From positions 6,138,001 through 6,202,000 of the forward strand of contig NC_088708.1 of NCBI RefSeq assembly GCF_963576615.1: a stretch of 64,000 nt of DNA, in the 5' to 3' direction. The position numbers and the translations under genes are program-made. Every line of letters begins with the position of its first letter. Position 1 is the stretch's first letter. This DNA is from Watersipora subatra (lineage: Eukaryota > Bryozoa > Gymnolaemata > Cheilostomatida > Watersiporidae). Of this stretch, positions 11,484-24,412 are shown piece by piece. The notes under the pieces are model-generated. The model worked only from the letters and a program-made list of their open reading frames with translations, was not told the DNA's origin and searched no databases.

Positions 11484-14400
11484 CTATCCATTATTAAATA
11501 TAATAGGTTTTACATAGCCACGTATAGTAGCCCCTTGTGGACTTTCCATGGCAGCGCTTAATGCAGCTGCATTTGCTTCAAACCGCTTGGTTTCTGTTTG
11601 CTTCACTTGAATTATTTGTTGCGTATTAACATCGTTTGTTGGATGGGTTTGACTACCTGAGTTCTGAGAATGCCCTAAAGGAGTTCGAATGACATTTATA
11701 GGAGTGTACAGAGGGTTTTGTTGAATCACTACTGGCCTTATTGCTGAATACTTCACACCACATTTCTTTTCTCTCTGGCGTCGATTGCAGAACCAGACAC
11801 GCACAACGTCCCTCTCTATGTTATGCTCTTGGGCTATTTTTGTGAGGTCACTAGCATTTGGCTTGGGGTTAGAACAAAAGTACATCTCTAACAAATCTTT
11901 TGCTCGATCCTCTATTGTGGTTCGCTTTTTGCGTCTCTTTGCATCAGACGTGGGTTCGGGAGAACTTCTATTCCCAAATGTGTCAGATACTAGTTTGGCT
12001 TGTCTCTGTTCTTGGTCATCTAGCCATCGTTGCAATAATGGCATTAGTTTACGCATGTTGGGAGCACTAAGATTGGATGCTTCAAACCTGGAAATGGTCG
12101 TTTGACTGAAATCGTTAGGGAATCTCAAGCCCAATGCTGCGCCAACATCTCCCTGTGTGTAACCTGCGACAGATAAAAAAATGTATACCATGACTTGATA
12201 TGCTTCAGGGCTATGACAAATATTACGTTTAAAAACAATAAAACAAAGCAAGAGTTGCTTAATTATTTACAACCTGTACTCAGCTAGGGAAAAGACCATT
12301 AAACTAAACAATTACTTGAAAAATTGCAAGTTTTTAATTTTAATGTTTTTATATACCATTCTCATTCACTCTTCAAAATTGGACAAAAATTTAGAAACAT
12401 CTGTGATGAGTCTTTTTAAAGCAAAACAACATGTAGAAATAAAAATATAAAGAGGAATTTAGTATACAGGCTAATTCTCCAAATACAGTCGACCTTCGTC
12501 AAGTTAAACCAATATGGATGATGAGCAATCCAGTTTAACCTCCTTAATTTACTCGAAATGTCAATTATTTTGACTAGCTGTCAACCAGGACCCAACCCCA
12601 TGACTAGCTATGCTACTGTGCATGTGGGTCCTCTGTGCACCTTTTCCTTCTATTTCTCAGTATTATGTACTTTTTTCAGTGAAATAAAACAAATAAAAAC
12701 TGATATCTATATGTGTGTGTATATACGTATATATACGTGTATATATGTATGTATATACCCGCAGATATAGATATATATACTGGTATTTATATATATATAC
12801 TGTATATATAGATACCGGCAGCAACCAACTCAAGTTAGTTGTAGAAAAGTGCGCTATTGGGAACAGCTAAGATCTTGAGGGGAGTGCTCAAACTCCCAAG
12901 TCTCTGGTAGGGGACCCGAGCTAGAGCAAGAATTAGCACCCATATGGGTTAACCGGGGTGAGGGAACAATTATTTGTATATATATAGGCATACAGAAACA
13001 ATCACATTAATGAGGTTTATATACATATATCGGCTTATCTGTATACGTTGCGCCATAAACATTGCACTATACTGTTTACAACATTAAGTATTTAGCTTGT
13101 GAGAAAAAATGGCAATTTAAATACAAAAAAATAAAGTAAATATTTACTTTATGTATATGACCTTGTAAAAACCTGGTGAAAAATAAGTCTGAATTATGTC
13201 TAAGCACAAAAATATTCAATCAAAATGCAAAGCACTAGCAAGTGGATTTGTGGTCTTAATACTTTACAGGAACAAAAATTTGCAAGTTGCAGAACTTTCC
13301 AAAAAATAGCAAAAAAGGTTAGACAACTTCTGTAACAGCAAATGATTTGCAGAAATGTCCATTCATGCAAAGTAGTGCAAGGGTTTTGTTTCACTGAATT
13401 TCAAATAAGTTACTGCTTCAAACTCATGTTGCAGTTTTCTGACATACATGTATTTATAAATTATTAGCAGTGCTACCCGGCGTTGACCGGGTAATAAAAA
13501 TGTCTTAGGTCAGAAAATTGGTTTGTATTTAACATATAACAACATTTGGCGTTCTAACTTTCAAACTACATATCATGAGAGAAGTGTTTTGTGTAGTTGA
13601 AATAAATTAAGAGAGAAAATAAAAACAACTGTAAAGGTTTTCCAACTGTTTCTAACAACTGTAACTTTCAAACTACGTATCATGAGGAAAAGGTTTTGTG
13701 CAAGACAACTAAATTAAAAACAAGTTTAAAATTTCTTAACCTTCAGCAACGTATATCTTTTAATAACGTAGAGCGGAAATTGGTTCTCGAACTTAATCCG
13801 TTCCAGAAGGTTGTTCGAAAACCGAGTTGTTCGAGACCCGAAACAATTTTTCCCATTAGAATAAATTAATGTACATTTTAATCCGTTCCTAATGGTAAAA
13901 ACAATTTCGGTAAAGTATTTTTCAACATTTTACACCATAAACTGCACTGTATACTGCGTACTATAAATAAAAACAGGTAGATATAGATCATGTTTAAATT
14001 TAATAAAAGGTTTTCTATTTATGATGATGGAAAAAGAAAACAAAAGTAAACATTTCATATGTTTGGCTCTTAAAACATCAAAAACATTAATGATTAAAAT
14101 ACAATACTAAAAATTTCAGATATTGATGATGAAACAGCAGGAATGTCACGGATCAGTTACATAAAAAATCGTAGGAAAAATAAAATATGAACAGCAATGG
14201 CACATTTCACATCTTTAAAGGAGAATCCTCCTCCAAAACAAATTAGGGTAACTCGACTGGACGGGTTATATTCTTAGTAAATTTCTTTGGTAGAGGAGAC
14301 GGCATCCCAGATGGTTCATCCCTTTTTGTAAAAAATTTATGAAGCGTAAAATGCTTTCACGTTTGTTAACTAATGTTTCCATGCTGTTTCCGGAGCTGTT

Positions 14401-17400
14401 CTAATTCCAATACGCATGCTCCGGAGACGAACGAATCTCAAAATCTTTGGTCAAAAACCGAGTTGGTCGAGAACTGAAACGTTCGAGAACAGAAGTTCTA
14501 CTGTATATAATCAGTACGAAAAAAGACGAATAAGCATCGTGTTGCATACACTTAGTTCCAAAAATATTTCTGAACAAGAGCACCGTAACTCATGAACGCA
14601 AGGCTAAAATAATTAGCATGCGCATGGTGTTATCCATTATATGAAAACATTTATGATCTCTATGGTGTTGTAGCTCAGTGGTAGTAGTGGTAGTGGTAGA
14701 GCGCCCGGATAAGAAGCCTGTTGATGCATTCGTCATGAGTTCAAATCCGCCAGTATGCGAAATTTTATATCAAGATTTTAAGATCTATAGCTGGAATGCG
14801 GACAGTTCCACATACATACAACGACGACAGACATACTTTGGGAAATATATAGATATGAAAATTATATTTCACTATCATGAATATGATAAAATAATGTGAT
14901 TGAAAAACATATTTCACTTTTGTGAGTGATTTATATAAACGTGTACCAAAAACAAGTGTTTTTAAATTCAATAGTCATAAAATCAGCCATTATTGTTTGA
15001 ATGTGGCTACACTCTGATTGCGGCCACTATGCCCAAATTTGTCAGTCTTATCCAAGATCCGGACTAACGGGGCTATGCCCCACGCTAATCTAGACTTTGA
15101 TCATAATGATGTGTCAACTGTACAGTACATTAATTCCTTGCCAGCCTAAATTTTGGAATAGGGTAAGTTGCTGCGCAAGGCCATATCTATTGCTTATGCT
15201 AGCCCTAGCTGACGCTACTTACCTAACTCCACTCGCCTCTGCTTGAAATGTTTCGCAAAGTTTTGTAGCTCCTCTAGCTGTGCCGTGTCCTCAGGCTAGA
15301 AACAAAATGAAATCTTCCCACATGTGGACAATTTTAACTTATACTTTTTGGAGTTGTGCTACTACTTACATAGAAGGTACCGGCGGTTTGTTTGGTCAGC
15401 TAGACATCCTTATCAAATAAATAGCTTGATATATCATTAATAAAATCAATATTGACACAAGTTAACATTATTGATGCCTGAATTAACTTATGCTATGGAC
15501 TCTTGTTGGATGAATTGTAAATCTTTGGGCAGTATAGAGATGCCAGATATCCATGCGGCATGCAACAATGAGAATAGCCCAAGTCCAACTACAATAAAAA
15601 CTAAGGAGGCACACCGCTAGGCAACAATTGTAAGTTGGATAAGTCTTTTAAAAGCTTTGGCTGGATTATAGAAAACTAGCCTGTTGGAAACCTATTGAAT
15701 GTTGAATCTAAAACGCCAAGGAGTAGGACAAACATAGACAAACTCTCTCACTTCATGAATTATGCAAAATTTAAACTCGTATGTGATTGTTTAAATTTAC
15801 AGATCTAAAGCAATACCTTGGATAATATTATTTATAAACATTTAGAATATGCTCTAAATGGCATAGTTCAGATCAATTTGATCACTATTCACCATCTGTA
15901 TTTATATCTTCTGCTCTCATTTACATATAATCATAAACTTTATAATATACAGTGGACCCTGTCATAGGAAATTAATTTGTTCTGGTGTTGGCATCGGAAG
16001 GCGAAATTATCATATAAAAGGATATAAAACCCATAGTAATTATCCAATGCAAACTCCTGCTCAAAACCATCAACAACATCAATTAATAATAAAATAGTAT
16101 ACTAATCTTAGTAACTTTTAGCATTATGATTTGACAAAGTCAGTCAAAAAATTTGTTATAGTTTAATTTTATTTTGCAATTTCAGATGTATTATTGCTCA
16201 AATACATCTTAAATATTTTCTTCTACAGTTAATAAAATTATTCTTTGTTGTAAGTTGGTCCATCTTTCTTTTTTCTTCATACTTATGTTTATAAGGGTAC
16301 GGTGTTTTGAAAAGATCTACCTATAGCAGTTTTATAGGCAAATGATACTATTTATAGTCACAGCAGAAGAGGGAACGACGCAGCATGTTTTTTCGTTTTG
16401 GGGGTAAGGGAAGCATGACAGAAATGACAGAAAACAGTTGAGAAGCACTGGTATAAGAAAACATTTATTGTAGAGAAAATCGATGATTACTAAACTAGTA
16501 AGTATTAGGTTTTTGCTGGGCAGCTGATAATTACAAAGTTAATAACTATAGCTACCTACTGTAACTTTAGTGTGTTTAGTAGTTATGATCTGATTATGGT
16601 TATGATTCTTACTTTTTCCTTTAACATCGTTATCAATCTTAGGACTCATGACTAACGAATTAAAGTTATATACATGTATGTAGTTATATAATTATATAAG
16701 TATAATACATTAAAGTTTATCGTAAATAATAAAATAATATATTAAACACTAAGATGCACAATAAATTTTCCCTTTCACTTGTCACTGATTTTTATTTTAC
16801 TCACGCGATGTCAAGCATTTACGAAACACAAATCATGCCGAGCTGAGAGAGAACGAGCACCGTATCTCTTCTAGGCGGGCGGGGGAGATTTCAGCAAATA
16901 GCATAACAGAATCTCCGTTATTCCAACTATTCAGCACACCGACTGCCAAATTTGAATCTCGAGAGAGATTTCTGTTGATGACGAATGGCGAAAAAAAATG
17001 CTGTAACGAGGAGACGAAAAAACATCGTGTTTTACATAGTAAGGCAATAAACCATAAAACAGGGATGTTGTAACCCGAGGGTACTAATGCTGTGTAATTA
17101 ATACTAATGTGTAATAATTATATGCACAATTATGCCGAAGTGTGGCAAGGTGGCTACATGGTTTAGTGGTAGTGTGCATAACTTCGCAACTGCGCATCTG
17201 AATGTGTGTGTTCAATTTTTGTGAGCTGCAAACTTTTTCCTAGCTCGCTTAGCTGGCGCCGGACAGACACGGCTCTTATTATAGTAAATATTAGAATATT
17301 AGTTTAAGTTACTAGCTTAAGTTACTCAAATTCATTGGGTCAAGAAACTTGACCAATGCCCAATGGTAACTACATTACCTGCATCTTTTTTACAAGCTGT

Positions 17401-20400
17401 TTTTAATCTTGAGTGAATGTGTAGCATAAGAAATGCTTTTCAGCAATCTTTTTAGCTATGCCTCGAGCAGTGAAACCAGATCTGATTTTGTGAGCAATTT
17501 TACAATCTCAAATCCTTTTCTATAAAAATATCACTTGAAAACAGTAGATCTCAACTCTTACCGACAATCCATTGGTATTAAAATAAAAACATTTTGAAAC
17601 AATCAAATCAGGCATAATGGATCATTTATGTTTTAGATAATGACATTTAATAATTAATATTTGGGTAGAAACAGAAAACCTTACCACTAGCTACTTATTA
17701 TTATTGGCTGTTCCTGATTAAATTCTATAAACTAATGTTCCATGAAAACAACAAACTAGAAACAACAAATAAATTGCATGCTCACTTTCATTGCAATTTT
17801 AAATGTTAGAAAGTTATCCCCTGGGTAACAACCTAATTCTAGCCACCCAACTACCACACATTCTTACTTTATGGTGCAGTTTCACAAAGGTAGGAGGGGG
17901 TGCAGTCAGGGGTGCCTTAGTGAGCGTTGAGGTTGGCTTGCTGGAGCTAAGGCTGACAGTGTCACTGATTAGCGTAGATGCAGAACTTGAAAGTAAGTGG
18001 TTATTTATCTGCTGGAGACCTGGTGTTTGAACTTGTCCTGCTGTCAGGTCAGACAAGCTGTAGGTCTACAGATAAACAATCAATTGCATATTAACATGAT
18101 TTATCTTTTGTTCATACAAGTGGACAGGGATGGAAAGTTTACGGTTAATGAAATAGGAAGTATCAAAATGTTCAGCCATGAAGACGACTAAAATCAAGAA
18201 CCCTCTAATTGATCCAAGCAAATAAAAAATACAAAATCTGCGTTTAATCCACAGTGTCGCCTAAGGATGTCCAACCAATCATCTTCAGGAGTTTGAAGGT
18301 AAAACAGGAACGGTTCTTTCTAATAATGCTTACAACAACTCATCATTGCATAAAGTGCTTGCACTAAGAACCCAGGCAAGAAACAATACTGTGTAGTGAG
18401 TCACATAAACACATTTGTGACTTAGTAGGTTTCTGTTTCTACCTGCGGTGCAGAGCGTGCCACCACTTATACCTGATATATCAACAGCACAATAGACGAA
18501 ACGGCCTTATGCTAGCAATATAAATGGTTGACAGTTGACAGAATTTTAGTAAATAATATATACACTTTTGCGCAATGAGATTTGTTCATTTGATTTTGCT
18601 ACTTTCATCAATGCAACTTTGGCTATCCAATATTTCAAAAACTAAGTCAAAGAATAAGTAAGAAATAACCACTTTAACAACAAAATAGAGGTCAAACAAT
18701 AATTACCTTCAAGTAAACATACAAAGTTTTAAAAATTTTATGTTTAGTTCAATCTTCGTTATCTTGTTATTTAACAAAATGAGATTCGATACCAAATTAG
18801 CTCAATACTTATCAACAGCCAATGAACAAAAAGTTAACCTACACTCCTTACAAAAAGACTGAGATCGTACCTGAGGAGTTGGCACAGTGGGTGCAGGAGG
18901 GAGTATAAACTGTGACTGGAGATTTGGGTTGACTGTGCCAAGAATAACATACTGCTGAGGGGGGAAGTTGATGTGGACAGGAGGAGCTGGAGTCATTGGC
19001 TGATTTAGCAGTCTTTGCTGCAACTGGTGCTGAATCTGTTCTATATCTTGCTGAGTGAGCTGCAGACCTCCACAATTTACCTGCGATTAAATAACATGGC
19101 TAAGACCGATGTAGTCTTTCGATTAAAGTCTCTTTGATTTAATAGTCTCTAAATAATCATTCGATTTTTTAGAGCCAATCCTGTGTAGAACAAACATCAC
19201 ATGCTTCACACCATCTAATAGACCTTCCATGATAAAGTATGCCGATGATAATTAGCGAAAAGATAAAATTAATATTCAATCTTTAATTCCTCCTTTCCAG
19301 CCCCAACCTATATCACTTTTCGCATCTGATCTGTTTACAATTCCTATCCCCAACCTATATCACCTTTCTCATTTGTTCTGTCTACAATTCCTATCCCCTG
19401 CCTATATCACCTTTCTCACTTGTTCTGTCTACAATTCCTATCCCCTGCCTATATCACTTTTCACATCTGATCTGTTTACAATTCCTATCCCCTGCCTATA
19501 TCACCTTTCTCACTTGTTCTGTCTACAATTCCTATCCCCTGCCTATATCACCTTTCTCACTTGTTCTGTTTACAATTCCTATCCCCTGCCTATATCACCT
19601 TTCTCACTTGTTCTGTCTACAATTCCTAGCCCTTGCCTATATCACCTTTCTCACCTGTTCGGTCTACAATTCCTAGCCCTTGCCTATATCACTTTTCTCA
19701 CCTGTTATGTCTACAAATCCAAGCACCAACCTATATCACCTTTCTCACCTGTTCTGTCTACAAATCCTAGTCCCAACCTACATGTATATCACCTTTCTCA
19801 CTTGTTCTGTCTACAAATCCTAGCCCCTACCTATATCACCTTTCTCACCTGTTATGCCTACAATTCCTAGCCTCTGCCTATATCACCTTTCTCACTCGTT
19901 ATGTCTAGAATTCCAAGCACCAATCTATATGATCACCTTTCTCACCTGTTCTGTCTACAATTCCTAGCCCCTGTCTATATCCCCTTTTTCACCTGTTATG
20001 TCTAGAATTCCAAGCACCAAACTATATGATCACCTTTCTCACCTGTTCTGTCTACAATTCCTAGCCCCTGCCTATATCACTTTTCTCACCTATTCTGTCT
20101 ACAATTCCTAGCCCCTACCTCTATCACCTTTCTCACTTGTTCTGTCTACAATCCCTAGCCCCTGCCTATATCACTATTCTCACCTGTTCTGCCTCCAATT
20201 CCCTGATCCTTTGCCTTGCTTTAGCTCTCCTGTATAATTGCAAAGCTAGGACACACGCGCGCGCACACACCATTCTATCGAACTGAAAGGTAAGCCAGTT
20301 TAATAACTAATACTACCAGCCAACCGGTCAATAGAATTAATACACCCGACACTATTACCACTCGTGACTCACCACAGGAGGTTGAGGGGCTGGTACCACC

Positions 20401-21168
20401 ACTATATTGTTAGAAGGTGAGCCAGAATCAGATGATACCATAGGATTGACTGTTAGCACCGGCAGTCCTCGCGTAGCTTCACTTTCTTGTTCAGCGCGTG
20501 TTGCGTGTTCATCCACATCTGAGTCTGCACTACTCAAGTTAAGGTCACTGTCTTGCAGGTCAGGTCTAGGTAGCCTTGTAACCCTATGGTTGGTGTATTC
20601 ATCAAGTGAAAGGAGGAGAGAGGGGGACACCAAGTCATTATCGATAGTTTGTTGCGTTTCTTGTATCAAATCACTGTCATCATCTTCATCATCAATTATC
20701 TGCAGGCACGATAAACACGCGGTTACAGTAACAACAAACTTCCTGGAATCATGAATATCAATAAAATCTAATCTGAATTCCTTGAGAGTAGAGCACTTCT
20801 CTTACCGAAGATTGAGGCTTTGTGGGTTCGGTCAGATCATACACATCAGATGAAGAAAAATGTAAAACTAAAACAGAGAATTGTTTGCTGTCATTAACAA
20901 AACCTAATGTAGCAAAATTTCTTCAGGTCTTTGAGGTCATGATACCGCATGGCTTCATACTTCTAGACTTCAATCTAGAGCATATGTCTAGGAAATGTTG
21001 AAACAAGTTTAATAAAAAAAGAAATGTACCCTGAAGATTGAACTTTTATAAAGAAATAAATTATTGTTCATCAATGCTTACAAACCTCTACAATTAAATC
21101 TTAACTGTACCTGAAGCCGAAGGAGAATGAAAACTTTCAGACGTTAAGTCCAGTGCCATAGAATTCAT
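11484..21168 (-). CDS. POU2-like: POU-domain homeobox transcription factor, class 2-like (7 exons)
   Basis: Exons in transcript order: 21168-21111, 20867-20806, 20699-20373, 19080-18871, 18065-17868, 15295-15223, 12163-11484; 1608 nt, 535 residues, phases consistent throughout. The start ATG opens MNSMALDLTS. Residues about 1-285 are acidic, then Gln/Pro-rich (LTQQDIEQIQHQLQQRLL), a likely activation region. The POU-specific domain (about 290-361) is split by the intron after RRVELG and continues YTQGDVGAALG, then FSQTTISRFEASNLS. The homeodomain (about 385-445) has the full recognition helix RVWFCNRRQREKK. TQGDVG and SQTTISRFEA favour class 2 (Oct-1/2) over classes 1, 3, 4 or 6, but RFPNDF, APNMRKLMPLLQ and most of helices 1-2 of the homeodomain are divergent. 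A nuclear, octamer-binding role is inferred. Class assignment is moderate; POU identity is near certain. Confidence 0.9.
12484..12560. mobile_element. pogo-like terminal repeat fragment
   Basis: TA followed by CAGTCGACCTTCGTCAAGTT resembles the CAGTNGACCCTCG termini of pogo/Tigger-type DNA transposons inserted at TA. Only one end is recognisable. It lies in the POU intron between the POU-specific half-domains. Confidence 0.35.
12684..12975. repeat. TA-rich microsatellite flanking an unclassified repeat-like segment
   Basis: About 12700-12810 is TATATACG/TATATAGA simple sequence. About 12834-12975 is a GC-richer block (GGGGACCCGAGCTAGAGC, CCATATGGGTTAACCGGGG) with the look of a dispersed repeat, bordered by TATATATA on both sides. 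No open frame or RNA structure was identified. Confidence 0.45.
13768..14503. mobile_element. pogo-like MITE with degraded left end
   Basis: The right end, read on the minus strand, is TA|CAGTAGAACTTCTGTTCTCG. The left end reads GGAAATTGGTTCTCGAACTT, and the internal phrases TCCGTTCCAGAAGG and AAAACCGAGTTG occur near both ends in inverted orientation. About 735 bp and no transposase frame, so non-autonomous. It lies in the POU intron 15222-12164. Confidence 0.55.
14664..14758 (+). mobile_element. tRNA-derived sequence (SINE head or tRNA pseudogene)
   Basis: TTGTAGCTCAGTGGTAG...TGGTAGAGCGCCC resembles a tRNA A box/D arm, and GAGTTCAAATCC resembles the B box. The D loop is lengthened by a TAGTGG-type duplication (TAGTAGTGGTAGTGGTAG), so it is not a normal tRNA. 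Spacing between the two boxes is otherwise tRNA-like. A SINE head is the best reading. Confidence 0.55.
15948..16060. mobile_element. pogo-like terminal repeat fragment
   Basis: TA|CAGTGGACCCTGTCATAGG followed by AATTTGTTCTGG matches the general form of pogo/Tigger ends. A matching opposite end was not found, so the length is unknown. It is intronic to the POU gene. The remaining parts of introns 15296-17867 show no gene. Confidence 0.4.
17146..17420 (+). mobile_element. Degenerate tRNA-like SINE with a tail shared with the 38.5-kb element
   Basis: The head has GGTTTAGTGGTAGTG (A-box-like) and TGTTCAATTTTT (decayed B-box-like). The 3' portion (about 17310-17420), with ACTAGCTTAAGTTACTC and ACTACATTACCTGCATC, resembles 38460-38550 in the CERK intron. 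The two therefore share a tail module. Boundaries are approximate. Confidence 0.5.
19296..20212. repeat. 47-bp minisatellite, about 20 copies
   Basis: Pyrimidine-rich unit CCTATATCACCTTTCTCACT continuing TGTTCTGTCTACAATTCC, period 47 with indels and increasing divergence to the right. It fills most of the POU intron between exons 20373 and 19080. A 165-residue plus-strand frame here is a repeat artefact. On the transcribed (minus) strand the unit is purine-rich. Confidence 0.93.
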
Positions 21169-22680
21169 GGTACTGGAGAGTTTCTAGTTGCAGCCTTCAT
21201 ATGTATTTGCTATTGTATAGCGTAATCCTCTGTCAACATACGTTCTGTATGCATATACACTAAAACAAACAAGCTTGAGTTTCTGCGAGTGTCTTGAGAA
21301 TTAGCATTTCTACTGATATCTCTCAAATTGGTGCATAGTAATGTGGCAGCTATAGACATTTCATATATTATACAAATTGATTATTACAGCATTGAGAAAA
21401 TAAATTATCTTCTAAGAGCTTATTAATACAAGTGAAACTTAAGTATGCAGTCAAACCATTTTTAATGTGAAAATACTTCAGCAAAAGATGTGGAATTTGA
21501 GCAAATACTCAGCACTACACACGAAGTAATTTATATAACAGTAATAACAATTGAAGTTTATCGCCATAGATTCAATTAAGTAATGGAAAGTGAAGAAACT
21601 GGTTAGAACCAAAATTAAAACATAAAAATCTAGAAATATAATAAAACAGTATAATACTATATATACTATGTTAGTTTAAACTTCTCTAAGTCTAAATTAT
21701 AGTTAAATTATACTGACCATCTCTATCACTGACGCCACATTTCAACATACACATCGCCGTGCCTCAACTTCCATAAAAACATATTTTTATTGACTATTAC
21801 TTTATTTGGCTTTTTAGATATATATATTTAGTTTTATTACATTTAGTTTGTAACACAGTTTTATATAATGTACTCGCTTTAATGTCGAATAGATTAGAGA
21901 ATAATGGTAGGTGTTTGGGCTGTGGAATCGAACAATAGTAACTGCAGCGTTTTCGTGTAAGAATATTCGCTCTAACCAAGCGATCGTTTTAGCTTACAAA
22001 TTGAATCTCAAAAAATTTTACCGCGCATGTAGAAGTTTTACTGAACTTTTCCAAACATTAAACATATTTTACTGTACTCTGTGAAAAATTTACAACGTCA
22101 AATGATTCAGTTCTGACAGACTTTCTGACTAATAATGACCATTATTAACCCAATGTAGGTTTTCCCACAACAAATGAGAGAATTTTAGAAGATAGTTTCC
22201 TTTGCTAAATAGAATGAATTTCCTTTGCTAGATAGATAAAACCTTTGCTGCACACTATTTATACCAGTCTATTGTATTTCTATACCATACTTACAATCAG
22301 TTTTCATATTAATGTTAAAAACATGTCAACGGCCAATAGCGCTGCTATTTGGCAAAATGTACAAAATTGTGAGTATAATGATGTTTTATCATATGAGGGC
22401 AAAAATGTAAAAACTTGTAATTTAATCACTAAGAATTACCATAGTACATTATAGTGAGAATAATAGATTACAACCGATAAACTTCACAAATAGATTGGTT
22501 GGTTCATCCACATTTGATCCACACTTGATTTTGAAAATGCTATATGATTTGCTACAAGTCATCAGCCGTTGGCAGTGCGTCATGTCAACGATGACTGGCC
22601 CATTGGTTTTGGTCTTCAGATCATGGCTCTCAGTCATTCAATAATTAAATGAGGATAGTGAGTATATCTAACATTCACAA

Positions 22681-22716
22681 CAAACCGTAGTTTTGGCAAA
22701 CTACGGTTTGCCAAAA
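22681..22716. repeat. Two overlapping, mutually exclusive hairpins
   Basis: CAAACCGTAGTTT (22681-22693) pairs perfectly with 22698-22710. TTTTGGCAAAC (22691-22701) pairs perfectly with 22706-22716. The two stems share bases and cannot form together. Probably a small foldback or transposon remnant. Confidence 0.85.
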
Positions 22717-23747
22717 GAAAACAGATTAAAATATTTAGCAACAACCTGAATGTTTAAGGCGCCTTAAAAGTAAAACAGTTTAGCTAACATTGACTTTATA
22801 TGTACTAATCACATTTGAACAGTAACTTTTTGGACAGCTATGTGAGACAAAAGTCTTTTGTAAACAGGCAATACGAATACTAGGATAGAATTTTTCAATC
22901 TCAAGGTTGAACATGATAACAGATCAAACTACATCTACATGTACTTAGGAAACAATTTGAGCTTATTCTCTTTAGTTTCTTTGGGGTCTAAAAACAAGAA
23001 GAACATAGTGCCTTTTATAGCATTTGATTTTGTTGTATCATTAATAAATATTCAGTGATAAAAAAAGTTTTCTTTAATTAAAAACTGAGTTAGAGTCAAT
23101 AAATTAAAATGTACAAATATAATAATAGTACCTTATTAGCATCTCTTGTTGAATAAAACTTAATAACAAAATGGATGTTGCACCATCTGAAAGCTTATAA
23201 AAATATCCTATTCAATCAATAAACCTAGTGACAAACTGGTTCAAAGATTAAGGCCATAAAGCTTGTTCTGAATGTTCTTCATTCCAGATGTTAATTCCTG
23301 TTTGACAATAATCACTATGAAATTGGTTTTTCTATCAATGACTTTACGCTTCTGCACTATTAGCACTCATCAGCAGAGTTAGAATTTTACTTTTAAAAAA
23401 TCTACTGCATCTTGTATAACCAAAATAGCTTTGATGACCAAGTATTTTTATCATTTAGAGTTTTCAATATTAGCTTTATGGGGGAAGAGATGATGAGTTT
23501 TGTACATTTAAATTAATAAAATGTATTTAATTTCATATAAACGATACTTATACAATGTATTGGAAATACCAATATGATGTTGCGTGTGAAATCTTAGCTG
23601 AGCATAATTTACTAAACAAATGTGGCTGGTAAATGACAAAAAGCATGAATGGCAGACAGTCAAACTATTCATGTTTAGTGATTTGTTGTCGCATGACGCA
23701 TGTAGCTGCTAATACTACAGATAGTGTTTAGTAAAGTAACTATAATA

Positions 23748-23795
23748 TGACTTATGTATACACTTAAGTATATACTTAAGTGTATACATAAGTCA
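23748..23795. repeat. 48-nt perfect palindrome
   Basis: The 24-nt half beginning TGACTTATGTATACACTTAA is followed directly by its exact reverse complement, with no spacer. It lies in intergenic AT-rich DNA upstream of the POU gene. Confidence 0.95.
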
Positions 23796-24412
23796 GCACA
23801 GTCATACATAATATGTTGCAGTTACATATAAGGCCTATCTTGCTATGGTAACATGATCGAAATGAGTTTTGGTTGCTCAAAATACTTTTCTTATAGTTAA
23901 CATAACGCTTATTATTTGAATTAGAATGGGTCAAGTTTGTATTTTTCATAGCAATATGATACTAGGTGTAGCAGATGATCGCCTGAAAATGTGAGCAGCT
24001 CAAGTTTGTCAACCACATTAAATCTTACAAATACTAAAGAAAAATAACTAGAATAACTTAATTTACATACTATAAAGGGTGCTTTAGGATTTGCAGGCCA
24101 AAGCCAACTTGAAAAAACAATTTTGTCATGTATTGATGGACAATTTTATGAAGATAGGAATGGTAATATGTTACCTAACCTGAACCGCTATCATCTAACA
24201 TTAGTAAAATAAACTGCTTTTTTATTAATATGTATGTTTGGCTCATCGTTGAGTGAGAAATGAGAGGTCAAGATATATCATAGTTGCTGTTTATATCATT
24301 ACACTAAGTCTATCAATATTACAGACTGTATGTCTGTTTTTTCAATCAGATGACAAATTAGCTACAGAAATGAGCTAATAGTGTTACAATTTACTTATCA
24401 TATATAAAGTAC

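Larger units (their letters stand above)
21169..24412. other. Intergenic region upstream of the POU gene
   Basis: AT-rich sequence between the POU start codon and the LINE fragment. It presumably contains the POU promoter and 5' UTR, but no convincing TATA box or first exon was identified. It contains a 13-nt-arm hairpin (22681-22710) and a 48-nt perfect palindrome (23748-23795). No conserved coding segment was seen in either strand. Confidence 0.6.

Noticed and set aside
12834-12975. Possible tRNA or small RNA gene between TA microsatellites
   Set aside because: No cloverleaf or Pol III boxes could be folded by eye; kept only as a repeat-like segment.
19373-19870. 165-codon plus-strand frame (repeated SPAYITFLTC-like)
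   Set aside because: By-product of the pyrimidine-rich 47-bp array in a POU intron, antisense to the gene.
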